From positions 1,178,001-1,242,000 of the forward strand of contig NZ_CP047226.1 of NCBI RefSeq assembly GCF_009867135.1: a stretch of 64,000 nt of DNA, written 5' to 3'. Of the stretch, positions 25,975 to 34,282 are shown piece after piece. This stretch comes from Moraxella osloensis (GTDB lineage Bacteria > Pseudomonadota > Gammaproteobacteria > Pseudomonadales > Moraxellaceae). The translations under genes were made by a program, and so were the position numbers. The stretch's first letter is position 1; every line of letters starts with the position of its first letter. Under the pieces are notes generated by a model. That model was not told where the DNA came from and did not search any database. It worked only from the letters and a program-made list of their open reading frames with translations.

Positions 25975-27638
25975 TCCTCATCGCTATCACTATTACTATC
26001 ACTGCCACTGTCAATGCCCAATTTTTTCATACGGTAGCGGAGTGAGCGAAACGTTGTATTTAACAGTTTCGCCGCTTGGGTGCGATTCCAATCGCTGTGG
26101 TTGAGCGCTGCGATAATGACTTTTCGTTCTTGATTCATCAAATATTCTTCAAGCCCTTCGGCAGGCAGCTGACCTTCCTCAGCAGGGGGGGGAGCTAAAT
26201 TAGGGGCATTGATACCTCCTATTGGCGCATTTAAGGTTAAAGCTTCATGGGTTAACGATTCATGGTTGGATTGGGTCGGTGTAGGCGTAAGTTGAATATT
26301 GGGTTTGACTTTATAACCACTTGCAAACAAGTTGCTGCTATAGGAAGTATTGATGGGGCTGCTTACGGCGGATTTAGCTTCAGCTAATGGCACAACTTTT
26401 GGCGCGCTCGGTTGACTCGGTGTTGATAAGACGGATTGATTAGGGTTTTCTGTGATTTCATGAGTTTTTTGGATTTCATGGATGTTATGAGTGTCAGGCG
26501 GTACGTTGGCGGCTGATAATGGCAAATTCAAATGATGGGCTTTAATCACATTATCATCAGCTAGAGTAATCGCGCGCTCTAAGATATTTCTTAATTCACG
26601 CACGTTGCCGGCAAAGTGATGGTTCGCCAATTGAACCGCGGCTTCATTCGATAGTGTCGGTGGCTGCGATAGTCCCCAATCTTCTGCAATCAAAGCGATA
26701 AAATGATTGGCTAACAGTAAGATATCATCGCGCCGTTCATTGAGACTTGGTAATTTTACTTCAATCACGTTGATGCGATAATATAAATCTTGCCTAAATT
26801 CACCCGTTTCGACAAGCTTAGCCAAATTTTTATGGGTAGCGGATAAAAGACGCACATCCACGGCAATTTCTTGGGTGCTCCCAATGGGGCGGATTTTCTT
26901 TTCTTGTATCGCGCGTAATAATTTGACTTGCATGGAAATCGGCAAATCCGCTACTTCATCCAAAAATAGCGTGCCGCCATTTGCTTGTTGGAATAACCCT
27001 TCTTTATCTGCGGTAGCCCCCGTAAAGCTGCCTTTTTTGTGCCCAAAGAACTCGCTTTCCATCAACTCTGATGGGATGGCGCCGCAGTTAACAGGCACAA
27101 AATTGGCAGAGCAGCGCGGGCTTAAATCATGAATAAGTTTGGCAACGACTTCTTTACCGGTGCCAGACTCTCCCCACAAAAATACGGGCGCTTGGCTACG
27201 CGCCAATTTTTGGATGGTGGTTTTGAGCTGGGCAATGGCGTTAGATTGTCCGATTAGGCGATTGCTAAAAGGATCATAGACTTCTTTACAATTGAGTTCA
27301 TTGTTATTTTCTGCCACCTTTAAGGCGTTTTCGACCAACTGGCGCAGCCGCGACAGCTCAAGCGGTTTATTGACAAAATCAAAGGCACCTATTTTTAACG
27401 CTTCAATCGCCAAATCCATACTACCGTGAGCAGTAATTACTGCCACGGGGGTTTTGGCATAATTTTTACTGATAAATTTAACGATATCAAGTCCTGTGCC
27501 ATCAGGAAGTTTGAGATCGGTTAAGCAAAAGTCAAAACTATACGCTTGAAGATGGCTGATGCCGGTGGCATAGTCATAGGCGACTTTAGTTTCAATGCCC
27601 ATTTTTTTGAGTGTCATCTGCATCAAGCGACACAAATC
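25971..27638 (-). pseudogene. pilR: PilR-type sigma54 response regulator, main fragment of an IS-split gene
   Basis: PilR activates sigma54-dependent pilin transcription in response to PilS. This fragment holds the receiver domain from its first helix on (DLCRLMQMTLKKMGIE; phosphoacceptor in CLTDLKLPDG), a complete AAA+ domain (GESGTGKE Walker A, KKGSFTGATADKEG, LFLDEVADLP Walker B), a Pro/Ser/Thr-rich linker and a Fis-type helix-turn-helix (NRTQAAKLLNTTFRSLRYR) that resembles PilR. The first 11 codons are cut off by the IS element and found at 28621-28653. Joining the pieces and removing one TA gives an intact 566-codon frame. The surviving open frame runs on into the IS to an ATG at 27701, but would lack the receiver's first strand and acidic pocket. 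No pilS lies nearby. Confidence 0.85.
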
Positions 27639-27640
27639 TA

Positions 27641-27667
27641 TAGTAAAACCTAAATTAAACTGAACAG
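27641..27667 (+). repeat. Terminal inverted repeat of the IS, pilR-tail side
   Basis: Starts TAGTAAAACCTAAATT and pairs with the other end at 21 of 27 positions. The transposase stop codon lies 14 bp inside this end. Confidence 0.85.
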
Positions 27668-28568
27668 TATTTAACACAATCATGAAGCGAATCGAAGTCA
27701 TTAATCGAGAGTTTTACCTTTTGCTTAACCACTGCCCACTTATTCTCCACAGGATTTAACTCAGGAGAATAAGGTGGTAAGTACAGTAACGTTAAGTTGT
27801 ATTTTTCGGCAATCTGTTTTAAATCACCACCCCGATGAAAGCGCGCATTATCCATGATTAAAAAACGCTGTGGGTAGCTGTCGAGTTCATCTTTAGGCAA
27901 AGATTGACCAAGCGTGTGAAGCCAATTTTCTACCGTATCACGCTTACACCCACCTTCAAAGGTCACAGGTGCAATCAGTTTAAATTCAGCCATACTCATT
28001 GCACCAATAAGATTTAAGCGTTTGCCTTTATTGGCATCCATTTTAGCATAGCAAGGTGTGCCAACCGGTGACCAGCTACGATGATAGCTTTGTCTTTGGT
28101 AAAAGCCTGTTTCATCCATAAATAGGATGTTGGTCAGACCAAACCAAAAAGCCATGATAGCTAAACATACGCTAAAACCTTGCTGTTTTACGGGGTCTGA
28201 TTCTTTGTAGGTGAAGGTCTTTTTTTAAATGTCCAGTTGATACGATGTAGGGTATCGACAAACGCATTGTAGGATATACTGACATCGGGATGGTCTTTTA
28301 AATATTGTTCCCGTAGCTGTTTAGCGGTGTCAAATTGTTTAGCTTTGACATATCGTTCAAAACTATCAAGGTCAGTTATGATGTGTTTTACACCCGTTGG
28401 TTGTGCTTTCTTAGGTTCGGTATTGCCTTGGTCCTGGTACAAGGCTATCCAACTGTTAAGCGTGTTGCGACAGATGCCGAATATTCTAGCTGTTTTGCTT
28501 TTGTTATTTGTTTCTTGCCAGTAGGCTATGGTGCGTTTGCGTAAGTCTTGGTCGTATAGGTTTGGCAT
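27655..28568 (-). CDS. IS630-family transposase, two frames joined by -1 frameshift
   Basis: The first frame (28568-28188, 126 codons) encodes a helix-turn-helix DNA-binding part (KSKTARIFGICRNTLNSWI). The second frame, ending at 27655, encodes the DDE catalytic domain: Asp in FMDETGF, Asp in FLIMDNARFHRG and Glu in NPVENKWAVVK. The frames overlap at a run of seven A (minus strand, opposite 28226-28220), preceded by TTT. A -1 slip there joins FKK to KTFTYKES and gives a 304-residue protein. This is the usual IS630 arrangement. Without slippage the catalytic part would need to start at ATG 28155. All catalytic residues are present, so the element may be active. Confidence 0.9.
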
Positions 28569-28593
28569 GGTGCTATCTATGAAAGTTTAAGTT

Positions 28594-28620
28594 GTGTTCA
28601 TTATAATACAGGATTTACTA
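28594..28620 (-). repeat. Terminal inverted repeat of the IS, pilR-head side
   Basis: On the minus strand it starts TAGTAAATCCTGTATT. It includes TATAAT (minus strand, 28605-28600), a possible -10 for the transposase gene, whose ATG is at 28568. Confidence 0.85.
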
Positions 28621-28653
28621 TACTTCATCATCAATAATCAGCGCTAATGCCAT
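28621..28653 (-). pseudogene. pilR: First 11 codons of the IS-split pilR gene
   Basis: ATG at 28653-28651 followed by ALALIIDDEV, read up to the TA at the IS end. IIDDE is the first strand and acidic pocket of a response-regulator receiver domain. It joins in frame to DLCRLMQMTLKK on the far side of the element, proving that the two fragments were one gene. Confidence 0.88.
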
Positions 28654-28691
28654 ACAGATGCAAAACCTTTAACACAAAATAATTAGAAGGG

Positions 28692-28721
28692 ATTATAACA
28701 CTTCGCTTGTTTTATCGTCAG
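28692..28721 (-). promoter_or_regulatory. Candidate pilR promoter
   Basis: On the minus strand CTGACG (28721-28716), an 18-bp spacer and TATAAT (28697-28692) lie about 40 nt before the pilR start. It now reads into the IS in the sense direction of the transposase. Just upstream, a 9-bp inverted repeat (28705-28713 with 28733-28741) may end the neighbouring lipoprotein transcript. Confidence 0.5.
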
Positions 28722-28796
28722 TAAGCTATGGCAAAACAAGCTAGTGCAACGTTATGGCGGGCTAAATTATCATAGCCCAGTCATTTGCTAATCTAG

Positions 28797-29078
28797 TTAC
28801 TTGCTAGCGTCCGACCCACAAGCACCTTTGGTGATACTTATGGCATTGTTCGGAGCATTAACACTATTACTCGCCATACAGGCATTGCCATAGGTTTGAT
28901 AGTGGACGATGCCATTATTGATGGTTTTGACGCAGACAGGATCATATTGCATGGTGCACATCACCTCAGGTTTCTTAATTGGCTGAGGCATAGGTTGGAG
29001 GGGTTGCTGAGCTGGGCTAACAGCTTGGCAGCCAAATAAACTTAATGAGAAGCATAATGGGGTAAAAAACTTCAACAT
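28797..29078 (-). CDS. Kazal-like domain lipoprotein
   Basis: A 93-residue predicted lipoprotein. A short basic start and hydrophobic stretch lead to the lipobox LFGC, with the lipidated residue at Cys17. A Pro/Gln-rich spacer follows, then a compact domain with Cys41, Cys49, Cys67 and Cys87 in a Kazal-like layout: CTMQYDPVC, YGNAC and GAC. Kazal domains are best known as serine-protease inhibitors; in bacteria few have been studied. AAGGA lies 8 nt before ATG 29078. It is on the strand and side from which pilR was read, but unlikely to be functionally linked. Location is probably a membrane surface facing the periplasm or outside. Confidence 0.8.
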   Translation of the reverse strand: MLKFFTPLCFSLSLFGCQAVSPAQQPLQPMPQPIKKPEVMCTMQYDPVCVKTINNGIVHYQTYGNACMASNSVNAPNNAISITKGACGSDASK

Positions 29079-29469
29079 AGCATTTCCTTATTGTGTTCAG
29101 TAGGTGATATAAGAGGTGATACAAGCCGCATTGAGTATACAAAAACTCAGTGAAATCATCTTCAATAATAACCCGCTTGCCAAATTATTATTGCTACTAT
29201 CTGTTACCAAAGTTTTAAAACGTAAACGGGTGAAGCTATCCGTCAGCCGTTGAACCAGTAACCAAGCACGCCCCAAATCAACCTATCGCCAAGTACAGGG
29301 CTAATGGTTAAAGGCTAAAGGTTAAAAGTATGCATTGAAGTCATTGCTAATCTCCCAATCACAAGTATCCCAATCAAAAGTTGTTGTGAAATTTGCTAGC
29401 GCATTTTATAGTTAAATTTATGAAAAATTCAATATAAAGATAGGTAATACGTTTGATAATGAGGCAATC
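29079..29469. other. Divergent intergenic region between the Kazal gene and rnz
   Basis: No gene recognised. It holds a good rnz promoter (29384-29412) and loosely repeated short motifs such as GGTTAAAGGCTAAAGGTTAAAAG near 29300-29330. Confidence 0.55.
29384..29412 (+). promoter_or_regulatory. Candidate sigma70 promoter of rnz
   Basis: TTGTGA at 29384-29389, a 17-bp spacer and TATAGT at 29407-29412, about 50 nt before the start codon. Confidence 0.5.
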
Positions 29470-30519
29470 ATGTTAACACTCACTTTTTTGGGCACATCAG
29501 CAGGGATACCCACCAAACACCGCAACGTTACCGCGCTTGCTGTATCACTCATCAATCCTTATAGCAAAGCAAAAAATGTCCCTTGGATATTGGTGGACTG
29601 TGGGGAAGCCACCCAGCATCAATTACTCAAAACCCCGTTATCTGTGATGCAACTAGAATTGATTTGTATCACCCATGTGCATGGTGACCACTGTTATGGC
29701 TTGCCAGGTTTACTGGCTAGTATGGCGATGAATGGTCGCAAGCACCCATTAACCCTTATCGCCCCACAAGCGATTGCTGATTATCTTGCCGCCGTGCAAG
29801 CCACGACAGCGCTGATGATAAGTTTTGACATTAATTTTATCGCCATTGAAAATAGAGCGCAGGGTGATAGTTACCAACCTGTCACGCTGGATTTGACAGA
29901 TGACCATCAGCTACAAGTTGACGTGATTGCGCTATCACACCGTATCCCTAGCCATGCCTTCAAATTCACCCAGCGACTGTCCAAAAAAACCTTATTGACC
30001 CAAAAACTCACCGAGCTTAACGTGGTAGATAAACGGCTATGGGGCAAACTTAAGTACGGTATTGACGTCAATCTAGATGATAATACCTTGCTAAAATCCG
30101 CGGATTTTGTCACCACCACGCTGCATAAAACCGTGCTGATAGTCGCAGGCGACAATGACTCACCTGAGCTATTAGCAAATGCCATATCAGATACCGATGT
30201 GCTAGTACACGAGGCGACCTATACCCAAGCAATCGCTGATAAACGAAAAGTAGCCCCTAACTATTTTGACCCCATGCATTCAACCGCCAAGCAAGTAGCT
30301 GAGTTTGCGCAGCTGTCACAATTAAAAAACCTGATTTTGACCCATTTTAGCGCGCGCTTTCAACCTTTTGATAAACCTAGCAGCAAAACTTTGAATATGT
30401 CAGATATTCGGGCAGAAGTGGTTGCCAGTTATCAAGGTAACTTTTGGCTTGCCCGAGATTTTGATGAATTTGAAATCGACAATGGCAATGTTAAAAAACG
30501 CAATACGCAAATAAACTAA
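29470..30519 (+). CDS. rnz: Ribonuclease Z-type metallo-beta-lactamase-fold nuclease
   Basis: RNase Z/RNase BN trims tRNA 3' ends. The 349-residue protein has the family start LTFLGTSAGIPTKHRNVTA, the metal site HVHGDH at about 69-74, further ligand regions in LSHRIPSHAF, and AGDNDSPELL and DPMHSTAKQ toward the C-terminus, ending in LTHFSARF. Length is slightly above the E. coli enzyme. GAGG precedes ATG 29470. Single gene with its own promoter. Confidence 0.92.
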   Translation: MLTLTFLGTSAGIPTKHRNVTALAVSLINPYSKAKNVPWILVDCGEATQHQLLKTPLSVMQLELICITHVHGDHCYGLPGLLASMAMNGRKHPLTLIAPQAIADYLAAVQATTALMISFDINFIAIENRAQGDSYQPVTLDLTDDHQLQVDVIALSHRIPSHAFKFTQRLSKKTLLTQKLTELNVVDKRLWGKLKYGIDVNLDDNTLLKSADFVTTTLHKTVLIVAGDNDSPELLANAISDTDVLVHEATYTQAIADKRKVAPNYFDPMHSTAKQVAEFAQLSQLKNLILTHFSARFQPFDKPSSKTLNMSDIRAEVVASYQGNFWLARDFDEFEIDNGNVKKRNTQIN

Positions 30520-30526
30520 CCCTCAG

Positions 30527-30582
30527 AAAGTTATCTTGTTAAAAGAAAATTTTGTAAAAAGTTTTATTGATAACTTTTTTTT
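30527..30582 (+). terminator. Possible terminator after rnz
   Basis: AAAGTTATC at 30527-30535 pairs with GATAACTTT at 30569-30577, followed by a T-run. The loop is long (33 nt), so the call is tentative. Confidence 0.4.
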
Positions 30583-30741
30583 ATACGCATCAGTCAAATT
30601 TACTTGTTATCTCGCCTAGAATTGTTTTGCATAATTAATTATATTTATGGTAATTTAATTATCATTTTTTTAATTTATAACTGTCTAAGCTAATCGTCAG
30701 TTGTGGATTGAGAATCCCACCGAACCGCTTGAGGAGAGTGT

Positions 30742-31863
30742 ATGCAAATTGGTGTACCAAAAGAGACTGCATTATATGAAAATCGGATTGCGATTACCCC
30801 CGATACCATTAAAAAGTTCATCAAGTTGGGTCACAGTATTGTGGTCGAACGTGATGCAGGTAAAGGTTCGTTTATTACCAATGATGCGTTGGAACAAGCA
30901 GGGGCGCAAATTGTTGAGGATGCGATCTCAACAAGTGATGTGGTGCTGACAGTCAATAGCTTGCCGATTGAACAAATCAACCAGCTAAAACAAGAAGCGA
31001 TTGTCATCGGCATGATGAATCCGTATCGCAATGCCAATTTGCAGGACTATGCCAATCGCCATGCCAAAGTATATGCCATGGAGCTATTGCCACGAACTTT
31101 GTCGCGGGCGCAGAACATGGACGTGCTGTCATCCCAAGCCAACTTGGCAGGTTATAAAGCGGTGATTTTGACTGCCAACCAGTTTGGTCGTCCTTTCCCG
31201 ATGTTTATGACATCGGCAGGTACGGTGAAACCTGCGCGTATCGTCATCCTAGGCGTGGGCGTCGCGGGTCTGCAAGCGATTGCCACCGCTCGTCGTTTGG
31301 GCGCTGTTGTAGAAGCCAGTGACTTACGTCCTACCGTGCGTGATCAAGTGGAGTCCGTCGGTGGTAAATGGCTCGATGTCCCCATGAGCGATGAGGAAAA
31401 AGCCAAAGCCAAAGACACAGGCGGCTATGCCTGGACACCGTCTGAGCAGTATATCAAAGACCAAGCTGCGGTGGTCGATAAAGCAGTCAGCCAAGCAGAT
31501 ATCGTGATTACCACGGCTCAAATTCCGGGTCGCAATGCCCCGCGTTTGATCCACCAAGCTACCATCGATAAAATGAAATCCGGCTCAATTCTACTCGATA
31601 TGGCCGTGGAAACTGGTGGTAACGTGGAAGGCTCAGTGGTCGGACAAAATATCATCACCCCAAACGGTGTCACTATCATGGGTGTGCCCAATATTCCATC
31701 GACCTTGGCGGCGCAGTCATCGGCATTGTATGCCAATAATTTATATAACTTTTTTGCAACCTTGATAGATGACAATAAAGTGTTTGCGCTCAATCCAGAA
31801 GATGAAATCCAAAAAGCCTTGCTGGTTACTAGCCAAGGTCAAGTATTGTTAGCCAGTCGCTAA
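30742..31863 (+). CDS. pntAA: NAD(P) transhydrogenase subunit alpha, part 1 (NAD-binding)
   Basis: Proton-translocating transhydrogenase transfers hydride between NADH and NADP+, driven by the proton gradient. This 373-residue subunit is the cytosolic NAD(H)-binding domain I: IGVPKETALYENRIAITPD, RIVILGVGVAGLQAIATARRLGA, and TAQIPGRNAPRL. E. coli carries this and the next domain in one PntA; here they are separate, as in Rhodospirillum-type enzymes. GAGGAG precedes the ATG. First gene of pntAA-pntAB-pntB. Confidence 0.95.
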   Translation: MQIGVPKETALYENRIAITPDTIKKFIKLGHSIVVERDAGKGSFITNDALEQAGAQIVEDAISTSDVVLTVNSLPIEQINQLKQEAIVIGMMNPYRNANLQDYANRHAKVYAMELLPRTLSRAQNMDVLSSQANLAGYKAVILTANQFGRPFPMFMTSAGTVKPARIVILGVGVAGLQAIATARRLGAVVEASDLRPTVRDQVESVGGKWLDVPMSDEEKAKAKDTGGYAWTPSEQYIKDQAAVVDKAVSQADIVITTAQIPGRNAPRLIHQATIDKMKSGSILLDMAVETGGNVEGSVVGQNIITPNGVTIMGVPNIPSTLAAQSSALYANNLYNFFATLIDDNKVFALNPEDEIQKALLVTSQGQVLLASR

Positions 31864-31906
31864 CCTAATTTTCATTTAATTTTACCTATCGAGGTTAGGA
31901 GGTTTT

Positions 31907-32269
31907 ATGTTATTGACCCTATTAGCGTCTGCGACATCTGCCACCCCATTTGTGGCAATCTTTAGTATCTTTGTTTTGGCTATTTTTGTGGGTTATTACG
32001 TGGTTTGGGGGGTAACACCTGCACTGCATACCCCGCTCATGGCGGTGACCAATGCCTTATCCAGTATTGTCATCGTCGGTGCCATGCTGCAGACCGTCAG
32101 CATTGGTGGCAATATGTTTACCCCAACCAGCTTATTGGGGGCGTTTGCGGTATTTTTAGCTAGCATCAATATTTTTGGTGGTTTTTCGGTAACGGAACGT
32201 ATGCTAGCGATGTTTAAATCAAAAGATAAAAAAGCCAAAGCTGAGCCAAACAAAGAAGGAAATGCTTGA
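31907..32269 (+). CDS. pntAB: NAD(P) transhydrogenase subunit alpha, part 2 (membrane)
   Basis: A 120-residue membrane subunit with about three or four spans (FVAIFSIFVLAIFVGYYVVW; LMAVTNALSSIVIVGAML; GAFAVFLASINIFGGFSV), equal to the C-terminal membrane part of E. coli PntA. A charged C-terminal tail follows. A strong GGAGG precedes ATG 31907. Its TGA shares one base with the pntB ATG, implying translational coupling. Confidence 0.95.
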   Translation: MLLTLLASATSATPFVAIFSIFVLAIFVGYYVVWGVTPALHTPLMAVTNALSSIVIVGAMLQTVSIGGNMFTPTSLLGAFAVFLASINIFGGFSVTERMLAMFKSKDKKAKAEPNKEGNA

Positions 32270-33669
32270 TGAATGAGAATTTGAATTGGGTCGCCCAACA
32301 TGCAGATTGGTTTTATTTGATTGGTGCGGTGCTATTTATTTTAACCTTACGGGGTTTATCAAGCCCAAAAACCGCCATCCGTGGTAACCGTTTTGGGATG
32401 ATGGGTATGGCGCTTGCCATTATCACCACCTTTTTCTTGGCACCAAGCCCTGTATTCGTCTTGATTGTGGGTGCAATGGTTTTGGGCGCGGTGGTCGGCA
32501 CTTGGAAAGCACGTACTGTTGCCATGACCCAAATGCCAGAAACCGTGGCTTTGATGCACTCACTGGTCGGTTTGTCAGCCGTTGCTATTGCGTTAGCTAG
32601 CGTATTACATACGGGCATCGAGCATAGCACCATCGCGCGGTTTGAGTTATTTATCGGCTGTTTTATTGGTGCGATTACCTTCTCAGCGTCAATGTTTGCT
32701 TTTGGTAAATTGGCGGCAAAAAGCTGGGCAAAAACTTTAAAAGGCACTTGGGTAAAACCTGTCCAAGCACTATTGTTCATCGCGATGTTAGCATTTGGTA
32801 TTATGTATTTCACCACCCAATCGATGCCAGCGTTTTATGCGATGACCATTCTGGCTATTATTTTTGGTTGGATGTGGATTGCGCCGATTGGCGGCGGTGA
32901 TATGCCTGTGGTGGTATCGCTACTCAACTCATTCTCTGGATGGGCGGCAGCCGGTATCGGTTTTACCCTAGGTAACTCAATGCTGATTATCGCAGGGTCG
33001 CTGGTCGGTTCATCTGGGGCGATTTTGTCCTACATTATGTGTAAAGCCATGAACCGTTCACTGCTCAACGTATTGTTTGGCGGTATGTCAAGCAGCTCAG
33101 CCGCTGCGACACAAGAAGATACCGGACCCAAAACTTACCGTACAGGCTCACCTGAAGATGCCGCCTTTATGATGGAAAACTCTAGCAGTGTCGTCATTGT
33201 GCCAGGTTATGGTATGGCGCAAGGCCGTGCCCAAAATGCGGTAAAAGAGCTTTATGAAATGCTAAAAGAAGCAGGTGTGGACGTGCGTTTTGCGATTCAC
33301 CCCGTGGCAGGTCGTATGCCAGGTCATATGAACGTACTATTGGCTGAAGCAGATGTGCCGTATGAAGATATCTTAGAAATGGATGAAATCAACTCCGACT
33401 TTGCCGGTACTGACGTTGTGCTGATTATCGGTGCCAATGATGTGGTCAACCCAGCGGCAAAAGACGATCCAAATTCACCGATCTTTGGTATGCCAATTCT
33501 TGAAGCAAATAAAGCGCAAACCGTGATGGTCATCAAACGCTCAATGAGTGCCGGCTACGCAGGTCTTGATAATAGCTTGTTCTACATGGACAAAACCATG
33601 ATGATCTTTGGCGATGCCAAAAAAGTGGTAGAAGACATGATTCGCCATATCAATGGCACAGGTCACTAA
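32269..33669 (+). CDS. pntB: NAD(P) transhydrogenase subunit beta
   Basis: The beta subunit provides the remaining membrane helices and the NADP(H)-binding domain III. Seen: multiple spans in the first half (including the repeated A/G-rich helices around MPETVALMHSLVGLSA), then VVIVPGYGMAQGRAQNAV, RFAIHPVAGRMPGHMNVLLAEA, and GANDVVNPAA. It ends in KKVVEDMIRHI. ATG 32269 overlaps the pntAB stop; GAAGGA lies just upstream. 466 residues, matching E. coli PntB (462). Terminator follows. Confidence 0.96.
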   Translation: MNENLNWVAQHADWFYLIGAVLFILTLRGLSSPKTAIRGNRFGMMGMALAIITTFFLAPSPVFVLIVGAMVLGAVVGTWKARTVAMTQMPETVALMHSLVGLSAVAIALASVLHTGIEHSTIARFELFIGCFIGAITFSASMFAFGKLAAKSWAKTLKGTWVKPVQALLFIAMLAFGIMYFTTQSMPAFYAMTILAIIFGWMWIAPIGGGDMPVVVSLLNSFSGWAAAGIGFTLGNSMLIIAGSLVGSSGAILSYIMCKAMNRSLLNVLFGGMSSSSAAATQEDTGPKTYRTGSPEDAAFMMENSSSVVIVPGYGMAQGRAQNAVKELYEMLKEAGVDVRFAIHPVAGRMPGHMNVLLAEADVPYEDILEMDEINSDFAGTDVVLIIGANDVVNPAAKDDPNSPIFGMPILEANKAQTVMVIKRSMSAGYAGLDNSLFYMDKTMMIFGDAKKVVEDMIRHINGTGH

Positions 33670-33687
33670 GTTTTTTTGACTTCAATC

Positions 33688-33720
33688 AACCCTGACTAAC
33701 CAGTTTAGTCAGGGTTTTTT
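33688..33720 (+). terminator. Intrinsic terminator after pntB
   Basis: AACCCTGACTA at 33688-33698 pairs with TAGTCAGGGTT at 33706-33716, followed by a T-run. Confidence 0.88.
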
Positions 33721-33723
33721 ATT

Positions 33724-33732
33724 TGCTATAAT
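33724..33732 (+). promoter_or_regulatory. Extended -10 promoter for the thioesterase-iscX pair
   Basis: TGCTATAAT (TGn + TATAAT) lies directly after the pntB terminator and 26 nt before the thioesterase ATG. Confidence 0.55.
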
Positions 33733-33757
33733 CAGGCGGATATCACAAGGAAAATTC

Positions 33758-34270
33758 ATGAATTTATTAATTCGTTATCTTATCTTATGCTTGATGCTAA
33801 AATCCGATAAAGCAAAGTCATGCAAACCAAGCTATAGCGATGCGATTATCCGCCACTACCGGATTTTGCCGCATGATATGGGGTTTCGTAATCATGTGCC
33901 TAATTATCGCTACTTAAGCTTTATTGAGCTCAATATCCAGCAGTGGCTGATGCAGCAACGCCCGATGGACGAGCTAGGTTGGGTGATTGCATCGCAACAA
34001 TTAACCTACATCAAAGAAAGCTTTTTGTTTGATAAGTTGACGCTTCGCAGTCAACTATTGGCTTGGGATAAAAAATACCTGTATTTTCGCCACGAGTTTT
34101 GGGTGAAAAATGACTTAAATGTGGTGGCACTGACCAAAATTGTATTGATGTTGGATGGGCAAGTGCAACCGACCCGCGTCATTGTACAGCAAGATGAACA
34201 AGCTCATCCTGTCATCAAAACTTGGCAAGACAATCTTAACGAAATCAAAAAACTCACCCCCATCAAATAA
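33758..34270 (+). CDS. Hotdog-fold acyl-CoA thioesterase-like protein
   Basis: A 170-residue protein of the 4HBT/acyl-ACP-thioesterase-like hotdog type: YSDAIIRHYRILPHDMGFRNHVPNYRYLSFIE at the start, then a beta-sheet region (LTYIKESFLFDKLTLRSQLLAWDKKYLYFRHEF). The short hydrophobic N-terminus (LLIRYLILCLML) could be a membrane anchor, as in THEM6-like proteins. AAGGA lies 7 nt before the ATG. The substrate is unknown. iscX follows after 12 nt. Confidence 0.75.
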   Translation: MNLLIRYLILCLMLKSDKAKSCKPSYSDAIIRHYRILPHDMGFRNHVPNYRYLSFIELNIQQWLMQQRPMDELGWVIASQQLTYIKESFLFDKLTLRSQLLAWDKKYLYFRHEFWVKNDLNVVALTKIVLMLDGQVQPTRVIVQQDEQAHPVIKTWQDNLNEIKKLTPIK

Positions 34271-34282
34271 CTGGAGAAAAAT

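Larger units (their letters stand above)
27641..28620 (-). mobile_element. IS630-family insertion sequence (980 bp) inside pilR
   Basis: The ends are imperfect inverted repeats starting TAGTAAAxCCT, matching at 21 of 27 positions (27641-27667 and 28594-28620). A TA lies directly outside each end (27639-27640 and 28621-28622), the target duplication typical of IS630/Tc1-type elements. Inside is a two-frame transposase. Removal of the element plus one TA restores the pilR frame exactly, which fixes the boundaries. It is orientated the same way as pilR. Confidence 0.93.

Noticed and set aside
27641-29078. IS, Kazal lipoprotein and pilR as one functional island or defence module
   Set aside because: The IS is a simple insertion into pilR, and the lipoprotein has its own ribosome site and no sign of shared acquisition.
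29079-29469. Possible small RNA in the spacer upstream of rnz
   Set aside because: A promoter is visible, but it fits rnz itself and no terminator lies in the spacer.
30701-30949. Overlapping reading frame before and across pntAA
   Set aside because: It has no recognisable sequence and is out of frame with the strongly supported pntAA start; it is a shadow.
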